DNA from: Deltaproteobacteria bacterium
GTDB taxonomy: Bacteria; Desulfobacterota; Binatia; HRBIN30; JACQVA1
Assembly (NCBI GenBank): GCA_016178705.1
Contig: JACOST010000013.1
Coordinates: forward strand, 104,080-168,079
Direction of reading: 5' to 3'
DNA: 64,000 nucleotides
Positions 8,684 to 17,887 of the stretch are shown piece by piece. Within the stretch, counting starts at the first letter, position 1; each line of letters begins with the position of its first letter. Position numbers and translations under genes: made by a program. The notes under the pieces are model-generated. The model was not told the origin of the DNA, searched no databases, and worked only from the letters and a program-made list of their open reading frames with translations.

Positions 8684-9811
8684 ATGGACCTGCGAATGCC
8701 TCCCCGAGTGCTCCTGACGGTCGTGAGTGTGCTGCTCCTCGGACCGTTCAGCGCACACATCGGCCGCGCCGAAATTGCCGCCGACCAGGCGGCCGCAGTG
8801 GTGATCTTCCCGTATGTCTTCGTCGACTCGGCCAACGGCAGCGACACCCTGCTCCAGTTGAGTAACGCGGACACAAGCGGGCTCGACCTGCAGTGCTTCT
8901 ACGAGAACCTCAACGGGCACTGCAGCGACTCTTTCGCCATCTGCCAACGCGACGATGAGTGTGCACCGACGGGAATCTGTCTGGCCGGGTACTCAGAGAA
9001 CAACTTCCGGATTCATCTCACTCCTGGTCAACCGATCAGTTGGCGCGCGAGTCAGGGTGCATTTCCCTTGCCCTGCGATGCCGCCGCCAGCGGGCCGTGC
9101 GGCCCAGGAAACGACTTCAACACCGGGTTCATTCCTTCGCCCACCGAGGATCCGTTCACCGGCGTGCTGCGTTGCATCGCGGTCGACGGATCGGATCTGC
9201 CCGTGGAATCGAACGTCATCGAAGGCGTGGCGACGATCGAGCACTTCCAAAGCTCGCCGGCGGTGCGGTTCGATCAGGCGAAGTACAACGCGATCGGCAT
9301 CCGCGCGATCGCCGGTGCCGGTGATGGTGATCCAATGCTCAATATCGGCGGCGCCGCAGCCGAGTACGACGGGTGTCCCGGCGTCACCGTGGTCACCCAT
9401 CTGTTTGAAAACGCGCGCGCGCCTGCGACCGCGACCAGCACCGTGCAGACCACACTCGTGCTGGTACCGTGCAGTGTAGACTATGTGTCGCAGACGCCGG
9501 CAACGGTGTCCGTGCTGTACACCGTCTTCAACGAATTCGAACAGCGGCTGAGCACCACCAAGCAATTCACCGGTGCGCAGGTGCTGCCGCTGTCCGGGAT
9601 TCACGCCACTTTGTTCGACGTGGCGACGCAAGGCACGTTGAGCGGCCAAACCCGCATCAGGCCTTTCGCCGGTGGCGGGGTGTTCGTCCTCGCGCTCGAG
9701 CGCCACACGGACGACGTGGATGCCACGCTGGTTTCGACGGCCGCCGTCAACCCGCACCACGCCGGTGCGCAAGGATCCGGCGACTCGATCGTGCTGCCAT
9801 TCATGCCGTAG
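8684..9811 (+). CDS. secreted protein, tandem family copy 2
   Basis: The 375-residue protein begins seven bases after the stop of copy 1. It has a signal peptide ending near HIGRAEIA and the shared opening QAAAVVIFPYVFVDSANGSDTLLQLSN. Compared with copy 1 it carries an extra cysteine-rich stretch (HCSDSFAICQRDDECAPTGICL), which it shares with copy 4. The later shared elements are YDGCPGVTVVTHLFENA, LVPCSVDYVS, YTVFNEFEQ and the NPHHAGA...IVLPF tail. Function is unknown. Its place in a tight tandem array points to amplification of a surface or secreted module. Confidence 0.72.
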   Translation: MDLRMPPRVLLTVVSVLLLGPFSAHIGRAEIAADQAAAVVIFPYVFVDSANGSDTLLQLSNADTSGLDLQCFYENLNGHCSDSFAICQRDDECAPTGICLAGYSENNFRIHLTPGQPISWRASQGAFPLPCDAAASGPCGPGNDFNTGFIPSPTEDPFTGVLRCIAVDGSDLPVESNVIEGVATIEHFQSSPAVRFDQAKYNAIGIRAIAGAGDGDPMLNIGGAAAEYDGCPGVTVVTHLFENARAPATATSTVQTTLVLVPCSVDYVSQTPATVSVLYTVFNEFEQRLSTTKQFTGAQVLPLSGIHATLFDVATQGTLSGQTRIRPFAGGGVFVLALERHTDDVDATLVSTAAVNPHHAGAQGSGDSIVLPFMP

Positions 9812-9818
9812 GAACGCG

Positions 9819-10955
9819 ATGTCGCTTGTCGAAACAATCTTGTGCCGCCGATTCGCTCGCGGGCTGATCTTCGTGGCATTGAGCCGTTGCTTCCTGGCGA
9901 CACCAAGCCACGCCCAGGTCACCCTCGAGCGAGCCGCGTCGATGCTGATTTTTCCCCACGTCGTTGTGAGCGCACAGCAGGATACGATCATTCAGCTCTC
10001 GAATACCTCCGCGTCAACCCTCAATGCGATCTGTGTATACGTGGATGGGTCCTTGACCCATCCGACGTTTCCCCAAAGCCCGGCGAATCCGCCGACGTGC
10101 TCACCAACGTTCTTCGACATCACCCTCTCGGGCAATTCAGGCCAGGGTAAGCAAGCCACGCATTGGACCGCGTCACTCGGAAGGCGGGTCGATGCTTTGA
10201 GTGACAATTTCCTCTGCACCCACTCGAACCCGCCGGATTGCGACGGCGCGGGTTTCGATCCCGGGCTCGTGCCACCGGCGCCGCTAGGTTTCGACGGCGA
10301 GCTGATCTGCTTCACTGTCGATGCCAGCGGAGTCCCGATTGCGAACGACGGCCTGACCGGAGACGCAACGATCAAAGACCTGACCAGCGGCGACCTGGCG
10401 CAGTATCTTGCGATCGGCCTACCTGGGACGATCAACAACAACGGCGACGGCGTGCTCTGTATCGGCTCCGGCGTGAGCGCCACCTGCCCATCAGGCGCCG
10501 AGTATCTCGCCTGCCCCGACACCTGGATTCTCAATCACGTTGCCAGTGGAACGGAAGACCCGCTAGTGGGTTCCGGCTCATCCGTCAGTACCAGCCTCAC
10601 CATCGTTCCGTGCGGGCGCGACTTCACCGCCACGAGCGCCGCAAACGTCAGCGTCCAGTTTCAGGTGACCAACGAATTCGAGGCGACGCTGTCGGCAACT
10701 ACGACGGTAACGTGCTTTGCGAACAGCCGGCTGGAAGACATCAACCCGTCCTTCACTCGGCCCATCATCGGTTCGGACTACGTGCAGACCCGCATCCGGG
10801 CCACAGGAGGGCGGGGGATCGCCGTCGTGGCGCAAGAGTTTCGCGATAGCGGCGGCGCACAACCGGTGACTGCCACCGCAGGCTTCAGTGCGCACCACGA
10901 GGGCCAAGCCGCGGGGCAGGACATCATCATCCTGCCGCCGACGCTGACACCGTGA
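9819..10955 (+). CDS. secreted protein, tandem family copy 3
   Basis: The ATG at 9819 gives 378 residues with a signal peptide (MSLVETILCRRFARGLIFVA...SHAQ). A start at 9672 would lie inside copy 2 in another frame and is rejected. Shared family marks include ERAASMLIFPHVVVSAQQDTIIQLSN, FDGELICFTVDASG, YLACPDTWILNHVA, IVPCGRDF, FQVTNEFE and the SAHHEGQ...IIILPP tail. It resembles copy 1 more than copies 2 and 4, so the array alternates two subtypes. Spacing to both neighbours is under ten bases, which suggests one transcript. Confidence 0.72.
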   Translation: MSLVETILCRRFARGLIFVALSRCFLATPSHAQVTLERAASMLIFPHVVVSAQQDTIIQLSNTSASTLNAICVYVDGSLTHPTFPQSPANPPTCSPTFFDITLSGNSGQGKQATHWTASLGRRVDALSDNFLCTHSNPPDCDGAGFDPGLVPPAPLGFDGELICFTVDASGVPIANDGLTGDATIKDLTSGDLAQYLAIGLPGTINNNGDGVLCIGSGVSATCPSGAEYLACPDTWILNHVASGTEDPLVGSGSSVSTSLTIVPCGRDFTATSAANVSVQFQVTNEFEATLSATTTVTCFANSRLEDINPSFTRPIIGSDYVQTRIRATGGRGIAVVAQEFRDSGGAQPVTATAGFSAHHEGQAAGQDIIILPPTLTP

Positions 10956-10959
10956 CGAG

Positions 10960-13143
10960 ATGAGCCCGTTGCGAACTTCGCGGTTGCACGTGTGGGGGCT
11001 GACGCTGCTGATCTGCGTGGTCGCCCGAGCGGGCTACGCGCAGCTCGCGTCGGAGCCCGCCGCCTTGGTGGTGTATCCCTACATCGTCGTGAACAGCGCC
11101 GCGGGCCAAGATACGTCCCTCCAGTTAAGCAATAGCCTCACGTCGGCCGCCGCGGTCGACGTGCGCTGCTTTTACGAGAACGACACACGGCACTGCGCTA
11201 GCGGCGGTGCGCTCTGCACAACCAATGCTGACTGCGGTGCCGGCGGTTCGTGTGTACTGAACTGGCAGGCGATCGAGTTTGTCGTTCGACTGACGCCCAA
11301 TCAGCCCATCGGTTGGCAAGCGAGCGCCGGCTTGCCGCTGCTGCCTTGCGACGCGGGCAGCGGCGGGCCATGCGGAGCAGGCGGCGACTTCAATACCGGT
11401 TCGATTCCTCCCCTGCCGGAAGACCCGTTCGTCGGGGCGCTACGCTGCTTCGTCGTCGATCCGACGGGGAAGCCATTCGGGAGCAACGCGCTGACGGGAA
11501 CGGCGACACTCGAAACGTACGTGGCCGGTTCGCCGCCGATGCTCGATGAGGCGAAGTACGGCGCGATCGGGATCCCGGCGATCAGCAGCGGGCCAATCGC
11601 CAGCGTTGGGCTCGTGCTCGGTGGCGCTGGCGTCGACTACAACGCATGCCCACGCACGGTGCTCCTCAACCATGTTTTCGATGGTGCGCTGGAGCCGGCC
11701 GCACGGGCCAGCACGATCGACACGTTGCTGGTGCTCTTGCCGTGCGGTGCCGACCTGGTTTCCAATCTGCCGGGAGCGGCCATCGCGCAGTTTCTCGTCT
11801 ACAGCGAGTTCGGTACCCGTTTCAGCACGTCCAGAAGTGTCACTGGCCAGTTCGTTAGCAAGCTTTCCAACATCGATACGACGAACAGCAACGCGAGCGT
11901 CTTCAGCGTTAAGGTCTCGGGAACGTTCGCCGGTCTCTCCGAGATCACCGGTATCGGCGGCGGGCTGCTAGCGCTAGCGATCGAGCGCCATCGTGACTTG
12001 ATCGATCCGACGCGCGTCACCTCCGATGCCCATCTGGCTCACGGCACTGGAATTCGGGCGACTCCTGATCGTATCGTCCTGTTCTCGCCGACGCCGACCT
12101 TCACGCCCACGCGGACACCAACGGTCACTCGCACCCCGACTCGCACTCACACGCCGACGCGAACACCGACCGCGACCCGAACGTTCACCAACACCCGCAC
12201 CGCTACCTCGACGAGAACCCCGACGAGAACCCCGACCACAACCCCCACGCACACGCCGAGCTCAACACCGACGGTGACGCCCACCAACACAGAGACACCC
12301 ACAACAACCGCAACCGTGACACCAACACGCACGCCAAGCGCCACTCCCACCGCAACGCCCACGCGCACTCCGACTCACACCCCCTCGCCCACACCGACGC
12401 GCACGCCAACCACGACCCACACACCGACCCGTACGCCGACAGTTTCTCCCACGCAGACGCCGACACGCACCCCCACTGCCACTGCGACGGCGACACCCAC
12501 CCGCACCGCAACCCCGACCCTCACGTCGACGCGCACATCCACGGCCACAACGACTCCCACGTTCACACTCACATCGACCAACACGGTCACCGCGACGGTT
12601 ACGCGGACTCCCACCGCCACCATCACATCGACGGCGACCCCATCGGGTCGCCCGACCACCTCGGCATCGGGAACACCGACGGAGACTACGACCGTCACGC
12701 CAACGCGAACCGCAACCGTGACCCCGACTCACACGCCTAGCGCGACCGCGTCCCGGACGGCGACGCCGACTCGAACGCCGACACCGACGGCAACTCCCTC
12801 CACGACGCCGACAGCGACGCCCACGCGCAGCGCGACACCAACCAGATCAGAAACCGCGACACCGACAGCGACGAGCAGCGCGACGCACACGGCGACTCTC
12901 ACCCCGACCGCTCCGGAAACGCGGACGCCATCGCCAACGCCCTCGGCGCCTCCACCCGCTTGCGTCGGCGACTGCGATGGCGACCTCGTCGTCACACAGG
13001 AGGAAGCCCAGCACTGCTTGCAGATCGCCAACGGCGCCGCCCTCGCCGGTTGCGCTGCCTGCGATCGTAACGGCGACGGGGTAGTCGATCTCGGTGAAGC
13101 GCTGCGCTCGCTTCGTAACGCGACCAACGGCGGCTGCCAATAG
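10960..13143 (+). CDS. secreted protein, tandem family copy 4, with Thr-Pro stalk and dockerin-like end
   Basis: This 727-residue protein has the family domain at about residues 20-370 (signal peptide, [25 protein letters not shown], cysteine-rich insert, [31 protein letters not shown]). A Thr/Pro/Ala low-complexity stalk of about 290 residues follows. The C-terminal 65 residues carry two EF-hand-like loops, [14 protein letters not shown] and [14 protein letters not shown], in a dockerin-like arrangement with paired cysteines. The stalk would present the family domain away from the cell or from a docking partner. It closes the four-gene array and is the only copy with a stalk and dockerin-like end. 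Confidence 0.75.
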   Translation: MSPLRTSRLHVWGLTLLICVVARAGYAQLASEPAALVVYPYIVVNSAAGQDTSLQLSNSLTSAAAVDVRCFYENDTRHCASGGALCTTNADCGAGGSCVLNWQAIEFVVRLTPNQPIGWQASAGLPLLPCDAGSGGPCGAGGDFNTGSIPPLPEDPFVGALRCFVVDPTGKPFGSNALTGTATLETYVAGSPPMLDEAKYGAIGIPAISSGPIASVGLVLGGAGVDYNACPRTVLLNHVFDGALEPAARASTIDTLLVLLPCGADLVSNLPGAAIAQFLVYSEFGTRFSTSRSVTGQFVSKLSNIDTTNSNASVFSVKVSGTFAGLSEITGIGGGLLALAIERHRDLIDPTRVTSDAHLAHGTGIRATPDRIVLFSPTPTFTPTRTPTVTRTPTRTHTPTRTPTATRTFTNTRTATSTRTPTRTPTTTPTHTPSSTPTVTPTNTETPTTTATVTPTRTPSATPTATPTRTPTHTPSPTPTRTPTTTHTPTRTPTVSPTQTPTRTPTATATATPTRTATPTLTSTRTSTATTTPTFTLTSTNTVTATVTRTPTATITSTATPSGRPTTSASGTPTETTTVTPTRTATVTPTHTPSATASRTATPTRTPTPTATPSTTPTATPTRSATPTRSETATPTATSSATHTATLTPTAPETRTPSPTPSAPPPACVGDCDGDLVVTQEEAQHCLQIANGAALAGCAACDRNGDGVVDLGEALRSLRNATNGGCQ

Positions 13144-13272
13144 CGCACGGCAACCCGTCGCTGCGCCGACAGCTCAGACGGCGCCGCCTCTCCTCTCAAC
13201 CCCGAAGAAGTGATACGAGCGACCGCACGCGTCGCCGTGGGTTCAAGGGCGCGGAGGGAATACTTGCCGACA

Positions 13273-14052
13273 ATGAGCGCTCGCAAGCGTAGCCAGAGTT
13301 GGGTGGTGCGGACGTTCCGCAGCAAAATCCGTCCGATCTTTTCGCGTCGGCTGGCAAATCTCGCGGCCGCCGTCGTTCCCCACCTCTACATGTTCTACAT
13401 GCGGTTGGTGTGGGCGACTAGCCGTATCGAGGGGCGCGACTTCGTCCGGCTCAAGCAGATCAGCAAGGACCACAACGGCGCCGTCGCCTTGCTGTGGCAC
13501 GAAGAGGTCATGACAGTCGCCTTCGGGTACTACTACCTCGGCCTTCGCGGGCACACGTTGGCGAGCTTGGGCGAATCGGGCGAATTGATCACCCGCATGC
13601 TGAAGCTGTGCAACTTCGTCGTCTTCCGCGGCGGCTCGACCACCGGCCGCTCACGCCGGCGCGAAGGCACGCTCCAAGAGCTGATCGATCACATGCAGAC
13701 ACACGACGACGTGATCTATGGCCTGACCGTCGACGGCTCGAAGGGCCCGCCCTATCGCCTGAAGACCGGCGGCATCATCATCGCACGGGATTGCGGCAGG
13801 CCAGTGGCTCTCGTGCGCACGTGGTACAAGCGCTGCCTGCGCTTGGCAACCTGGGATCGCATGGCCATCCCCCTGCCCTTCAACGTGATCCGCTACTACC
13901 TGCGCGGCCCGTTCATGGTGCCCGCGAGCGCGTACACCGACGAAGGCCTCGAACAGTTCCGGCTCGAAATGGAAAACAATCTGATCGACCTCGCCGCGCA
14001 AAGTTACGTCGACATGGGACAAGCACGGCCGGCGAATTTGGTGAAGCGATAG
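13273..14052 (+). CDS. DUF374 lysophospholipid acyltransferase-like protein
   Basis: The ATG at 13273 follows a GGAGGG sequence and gives 259 residues; an upstream start at 13210 is less likely. Family marks are VALLWHEEVMTVAF, VVFRGGSTTGRSRRREG, LTVDGSKGPPYRLKTGGIIIARDCGRPV, the conserved core of DUF374 proteins. These are distant relatives of LpxL/PlsC acyltransferases and are thought to act on lipid A or membrane lipids. The next gene, on the opposite strand, is a GT9 heptosyltransferase-like enzyme, which fits a lipopolysaccharide role. The substrate is not known. Confidence 0.78.
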   Translation: MSARKRSQSWVVRTFRSKIRPIFSRRLANLAAAVVPHLYMFYMRLVWATSRIEGRDFVRLKQISKDHNGAVALLWHEEVMTVAFGYYYLGLRGHTLASLGESGELITRMLKLCNFVVFRGGSTTGRSRRREGTLQELIDHMQTHDDVIYGLTVDGSKGPPYRLKTGGIIIARDCGRPVALVRTWYKRCLRLATWDRMAIPLPFNVIRYYLRGPFMVPASAYTDEGLEQFRLEMENNLIDLAAQSYVDMGQARPANLVKR

Positions 14053-14084
14053 AGAACACAAACGGCGAGCGCCCGCCCTCGTCG

Positions 14085-15122
14085 CTACCCATCATCCCGC
14101 CCGGCCCGCCGATGGAGGAAGGGCGCGGCGGCGTCACACACCTGCTCGACGGTGGCGGTCGCCACCGGATCGGACTGCTCGAGCCCCGTCGGCGCAGACA
14201 CCACGATTTGATCCGGATCGTTCGCGCTGTCGGTCCACAAACGCTCAGCTCCGGTCCGAATGATCACCACGGTCGGACAGCCGGCGGCGGTGGCGATGTG
14301 CTTGGCGCCACCGTCGTTGCCGATCCAGACATGGCAACGTTCGTACATCGCCGCGAGTTCCTGAATGGTCGTCGCACCATAGTCCCACAGGGCGGGGCGT
14401 TCCTGCATGCGGGCCACGACCGCGCGCACTTGCTCGACCTCATCCGCAGCGGCGGTCAACACCAGTTGCGCCCCGTGCGCGCGGACCAAACAATCCGCCA
14501 CCGCAGCGTAACGCTTCGGCAACCACTGCTTGTCGCGCACTTTCGCCGCGGCCGAGATCGCAACGATCGGTCGATCGGAACGAATGCCCGCTTGCGTGAA
14601 CAACGCAGCGGCCCGTTCGCGGTCTGCTTCCGAAACGGCCAACGCGAGACGCACGTCCGCCGGCGCCGGGACGCCGATGACCGCCGCTACCCGCGGGAAT
14701 TTGCGCGCGACGTAAATCGGATCGTTCCACCCAGGCACGAGGCGATTGTAGATTCGGTCACGGGGGCGGAGTTTTTCCCAGCCGACGCGGACCCGCACGC
14801 CAGACGTGAGAACAAGCAGAGCGCTGCGCGGGCTGCTCTGCAGATCGAGGACCGCATCGTATCGGGCCGCGCGGCAGGTCGCGATCGCGCGCAGCCAGGA
14901 GACCATCCCGTGCTCCAACACCAGCACCCGATCGATGTGCGGATTGTTGATCAAGACCTGATCGAAGCCGGCGAGCGTCAGGACATCGAGCCGGGCGGCG
15001 GGGTACGCCTGACGAATCGCGCGCAACGTCGGCGTTAGCAGCAGCACATCGCCAAACCGACGCAGCCGAATAACCAGGATGCGTGCTGATGGCGCGAGAG
15101 CGGGGCCAGAGATGGACGTCAT
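14085..15122 (-). CDS. glycosyltransferase family 9 (ADP-heptose:LPS heptosyltransferase-like)
   Basis: The 345-residue protein begins ILVIRLRRFGDVLLLTPTLRAIR, the hallmark N-terminus of GT9 enzymes that add heptose to the lipopolysaccharide core. Further marks are QWLPKRYAAVADCL, the WIGNDGGAKHIATAAGCPTVVI nucleotide-sugar site and TAAADEVEQVRAV. A GTG ten codons upstream (15152) is an alternative start. It is convergent with the DUF374 acyltransferase gene, so the two envelope genes are neighbours but not an operon. Whether it is WaaF, WaaC or another GT9 member cannot be told from this. Confidence 0.85.
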   Translation of the reverse strand: MTSISGPALAPSARILVIRLRRFGDVLLLTPTLRAIRQAYPAARLDVLTLAGFDQVLINNPHIDRVLVLEHGMVSWLRAIATCRAARYDAVLDLQSSPRSALLVLTSGVRVRVGWEKLRPRDRIYNRLVPGWNDPIYVARKFPRVAAVIGVPAPADVRLALAVSEADRERAAALFTQAGIRSDRPIVAISAAAKVRDKQWLPKRYAAVADCLVRAHGAQLVLTAAADEVEQVRAVVARMQERPALWDYGATTIQELAAMYERCHVWIGNDGGAKHIATAAGCPTVVIIRTGAERLWTDSANDPDQIVVSAPTGLEQSDPVATATVEQVCDAAAPFLHRRAGRDDG

Positions 15123-15521
15123 CGACGGTGTCCGCGAGTGATGCCCCGGCACATGGAGGACACGGGCATGGTGGGAGACAACAGGAAGCCACGCGCGGGG
15201 TCAAGGGGCGCGTCCGAGGCGCATGATTGGCACGCGCAGCCGGACTACACTGCGCGCCGCGCGATGTTCGACCCAAACTCGGTCCAGCAGAAGGCAAGGC
15301 CAGCAGGACAAGAGCGCGAGCGGCGTGATCACGGCGCGACCCGCCGGCCGTTCCCTTTTTCCCCGCTGTCCGATCCGTCGGCGGAAGTGGACACGGCAGA
15401 CGGGCGCCCATTGGGCGAATTGCGCTCCGCACGTCCCTCGGCACGTCTCACGGATTGACAGCCGAGGGCGCACGGTGGTCTAACGGCGACCACAACAAGC
15501 GAGCAACGGAGGTTGGTGGCC
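15123..15521. other. 399-base divergent intergenic region
   Basis: It separates the GT9 gene (minus) from the MddA-like gene (plus). Open frames exist on both strands but none has a family signature, a good ribosome site or coding-like composition. It should hold two divergent promoters, but I see no clear -35/-10 pair. The GGAGG at 15508-15512 belongs to the downstream gene. Confidence 0.5.
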
Positions 15522-16301
15522 ATGACGACGGGAACCTCGATGACGGCGCAGCGCCCGGCTGGCGCTGTCGCCCGAGCGCTGACGCTGCTATACGGCGTCG
15601 GCTCCTATCTCTTCTTCTTCTGTACGTTTCTCTACCTGATCGGCTTCGTCGGGAACTGGGTCGTACCGAAGGGCATCGACGACGGCACCCTCGCCGCATC
15701 GGCTGGCGCGGCCGTCGCTGCCAATGTCCTGCTTCTTGGCCTCTTCGCTGTGCAGCACACGATCATGGCGCGCCCCGCGTTCAAGGAGATCTGGACGCGC
15801 TGGGTGCCGTGGCATGTCGAGCGCAGTACGTTCGTCTTACTCTCGACCGCGATCCTCGCGGTCATGGCTTGGCAATGGCGGCCGCTGCCCCAGCCTGTGT
15901 GGCGCTTCGAGAGCCCGCTGGCCGCCGGCGTCCTCGCGGCCGCCTCGCTCGCCGGCTGGGGGATGGTGCTGGTGTCGACGTTTCTCATCGACCACTTCGA
16001 TCTCTTCGGCGTCAAGCAGACGGTTTCCTACGCACTGGGACGTCCACTCGAACCTCCCAGGTTTAGGGAGCGCCTCTTCTACCGCTGGGTGCGGCACCCG
16101 CTCATGCTCGGGTTCCTGATCGCTTTCTGGGCGACACCCACGATGAGTCGGGGGCATCTCCTCTTCGCGGTGGTGACGACCCTCTACGTGCTGATTGCGA
16201 TCCAGATCGAGGAACGGACGCTCGTGTACCTCCACGGAGAGCAGTACCGCAGCTACCAACGACGCGTGCCGATGCTCCTACCGTTCGGCCGCCGCCAGTA
16301 G
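15522..16301 (+). CDS. mddA: methanethiol S-methyltransferase-like membrane protein (NnrU/ICMT superfamily)
   Basis: The protein has 259 residues and about five membrane segments. It shows the order of conserved stretches seen in MddA: FLYLIGFVGNWVVPKGIDDG, FAVQHTIMARPAFK, VERSTFVLLS, then the methyl-donor end YRWVRHPLMLGFLIAFW and IQIEERTLVYLHGEQY. MddA methylates methanethiol to dimethyl sulfide with S-adenosylmethionine. The ATG at 15522 has a GGAGG nine bases upstream and is preferred to a TTG at 15513. It stands alone, divergent from the GT9 gene. Other NnrU-like methyltransferases look similar, so substrate is probable rather than certain. Confidence 0.72.
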   Translation: MTTGTSMTAQRPAGAVARALTLLYGVGSYLFFFCTFLYLIGFVGNWVVPKGIDDGTLAASAGAAVAANVLLLGLFAVQHTIMARPAFKEIWTRWVPWHVERSTFVLLSTAILAVMAWQWRPLPQPVWRFESPLAAGVLAAASLAGWGMVLVSTFLIDHFDLFGVKQTVSYALGRPLEPPRFRERLFYRWVRHPLMLGFLIAFWATPTMSRGHLLFAVVTTLYVLIAIQIEERTLVYLHGEQYRSYQRRVPMLLPFGRRQ

Positions 16302-16459
16302 GCCTGACAGCCGATCATCAAGGTCGTTACCACTGTCGATCGAACAAGATCTCGATTGACGACCGCTCGACTCAGTGGCACTAAGAACACCGCATGCGCG
16401 ATACGACCCTCCATCTCACTTGGAGCGGCGCGGTGAACTGCCGAGCGACATCCAATTAA

Positions 16460-17887
16460 ATGGACCCGCAAGACACCTTCGTCGAGAAGTTCGTCACCTT
16501 CCGCAAACTGGTTTCTCCCAATCAGCTTCAGCAGGCCAAAGCGCTGATTGCGCGCAGTCCCGACAAATCGCTGTTGCAGTGTCTGATGGAGTTGGGGTTT
16601 GTCAGCGAGACCGACTCCAAGTCCACCCTGCAACTGTACGAGAAGAGCCTCCGAGATCAGCCGCGAACAACCGTCGCACAACCGGCACAGCGCGCCCAGA
16701 CACCCACCGCCGCGACACCCGTCGGCACGGCCTCCGCCGCGGTGGAAGCGCCGCCCGCAGCGGTCACGATACCTGAAACCGACTCTGCGAGAATCGCCGC
16801 CTTCAGTCACCTGCATGACTACCTGGACTACGCGCGCGAAGTCGGCGCCTCCGACCTGCACATCAACGTCGGCTATCCGCCGATCATTCGCAAACACGGC
16901 CGGCTGCTCCCGCTTTCCAAGACCTTGCTCGGCTCCGCAGAAACGGAGAAGCTGCTGTTTCAAATCTTGACTGACGAGCAAGCGCAGCGCACTCGCGAGG
17001 ACAAGTCCCTCGACTTCTGTTACCGGGCGCCTGACCAAGGCCGTTACCGTAGTTGCATCCTGAAGCAGCGCATCGGATGGGACGGTTCGTTCCGCGTCGT
17101 GCAATCGCAAGTGCCCTCCTTCGAGCAACTCGGGCTGCCGGAGCAACTGCGGCGCTTGACCGAGTTCAACCAGGGGCTTGTGCTGATCACCGGCCCCAAT
17201 GGCTGCGGGAAGTCCACCACCCTGGCCGCCATGGTGGAGTTGGTCAACCAGAACCGCGACGATCACATCATCACGATTGAAGATCCGGTGGAGTTCAACT
17301 TCGTCCCCGTCAAATGTCAGATCAATCAGCGAGAAGTCGGCGCACATACTAAGAGTTTTTCGGCGGCGCTGCGCGCGGCGCTGCGCGAGGATCCCGACGT
17401 GATCGTCATCGGTGAACTGCGCGATCGCGAGACTGTCTCACTGGCGATCACGGCCGCCGAAACTGGGCACTTGGTTTTCGGCACCATGCACACGACCTCA
17501 GCGGCGCGCACCATCGACCGCGTCCTCGATGTCTTTCCCGCCGACGAGCAGCCGCAGATCCGCAGCATGATTTCCGAGTCCATCAGAGGGATCGTCTGCC
17601 AGCAGCTCATTTTCCGAAAAGACGGCACCGGGCGCGCAGCCGCGCTCGAAATCTTGCTGAACACGCCGGCGGTCAGTAACCTCATACGGGAACGCAAGCT
17701 GTTCCAGATTCCCTCGACCATCCAGACCTCAAAGCAACAAGGCATGGTCTTACTCGACAACTCCTTGCTGGAATTGGTCAACGCCGGCGTCATCGACGGA
17801 GTCGAAGCCTACTACGCCGCCGACAGCAAGAGTTCCTTCCTGCAGTGGGCGCCGAAGATCGATGGCTTGGCCGCCGAGGGATCGTGA
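16460..17887 (+). CDS. PilT/PilU-type ATPase with N-terminal extension
   Basis: This 475-residue protein has an N-terminal region (residues 1-110) that resembles the GspE/MshE N-domain (FRKLVSPNQLQQAKALI...LMELGFVSETD) and then an Ala/Pro linker. The retraction ATPase core follows: SDLHINVGYPPIIRKHGRL, Walker A GPNGCGKST, Asp box TIEDPVEF, Walker B DPDVIVIGELRDRET, His box HLVFGTMHTTSAA and VSNLIRERK near the end. Such enzymes power type IV pilus retraction at the inner membrane. It shares one base with the next pilT gene. The extension is unusual for PilT itself and closer to PilU or GspE hybrids. Confidence 0.85.
   Translation: MDPQDTFVEKFVTFRKLVSPNQLQQAKALIARSPDKSLLQCLMELGFVSETDSKSTLQLYEKSLRDQPRTTVAQPAQRAQTPTAATPVGTASAAVEAPPAAVTIPETDSARIAAFSHLHDYLDYAREVGASDLHINVGYPPIIRKHGRLLPLSKTLLGSAETEKLLFQILTDEQAQRTREDKSLDFCYRAPDQGRYRSCILKQRIGWDGSFRVVQSQVPSFEQLGLPEQLRRLTEFNQGLVLITGPNGCGKSTTLAAMVELVNQNRDDHIITIEDPVEFNFVPVKCQINQREVGAHTKSFSAALRAALREDPDVIVIGELRDRETVSLAITAAETGHLVFGTMHTTSAARTIDRVLDVFPADEQPQIRSMISESIRGIVCQQLIFRKDGTGRAAALEILLNTPAVSNLIRERKLFQIPSTIQTSKQQGMVLLDNSLLELVNAGVIDGVEAYYAADSKSSFLQWAPKIDGLAAEGS

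Noticed and set aside
12100..12950. Repeat array that could suggest CRISPR or minisatellite DNA
   Set aside because: It is the coding sequence of a Thr-Pro stalk with degenerate codon repeats, without spacers or constant repeat length.
13494..15038. 514-codon plus-strand frame over the DUF374 and GT9 genes
   Set aside because: It is out of frame with one clear gene and antisense to another; no domain is seen.
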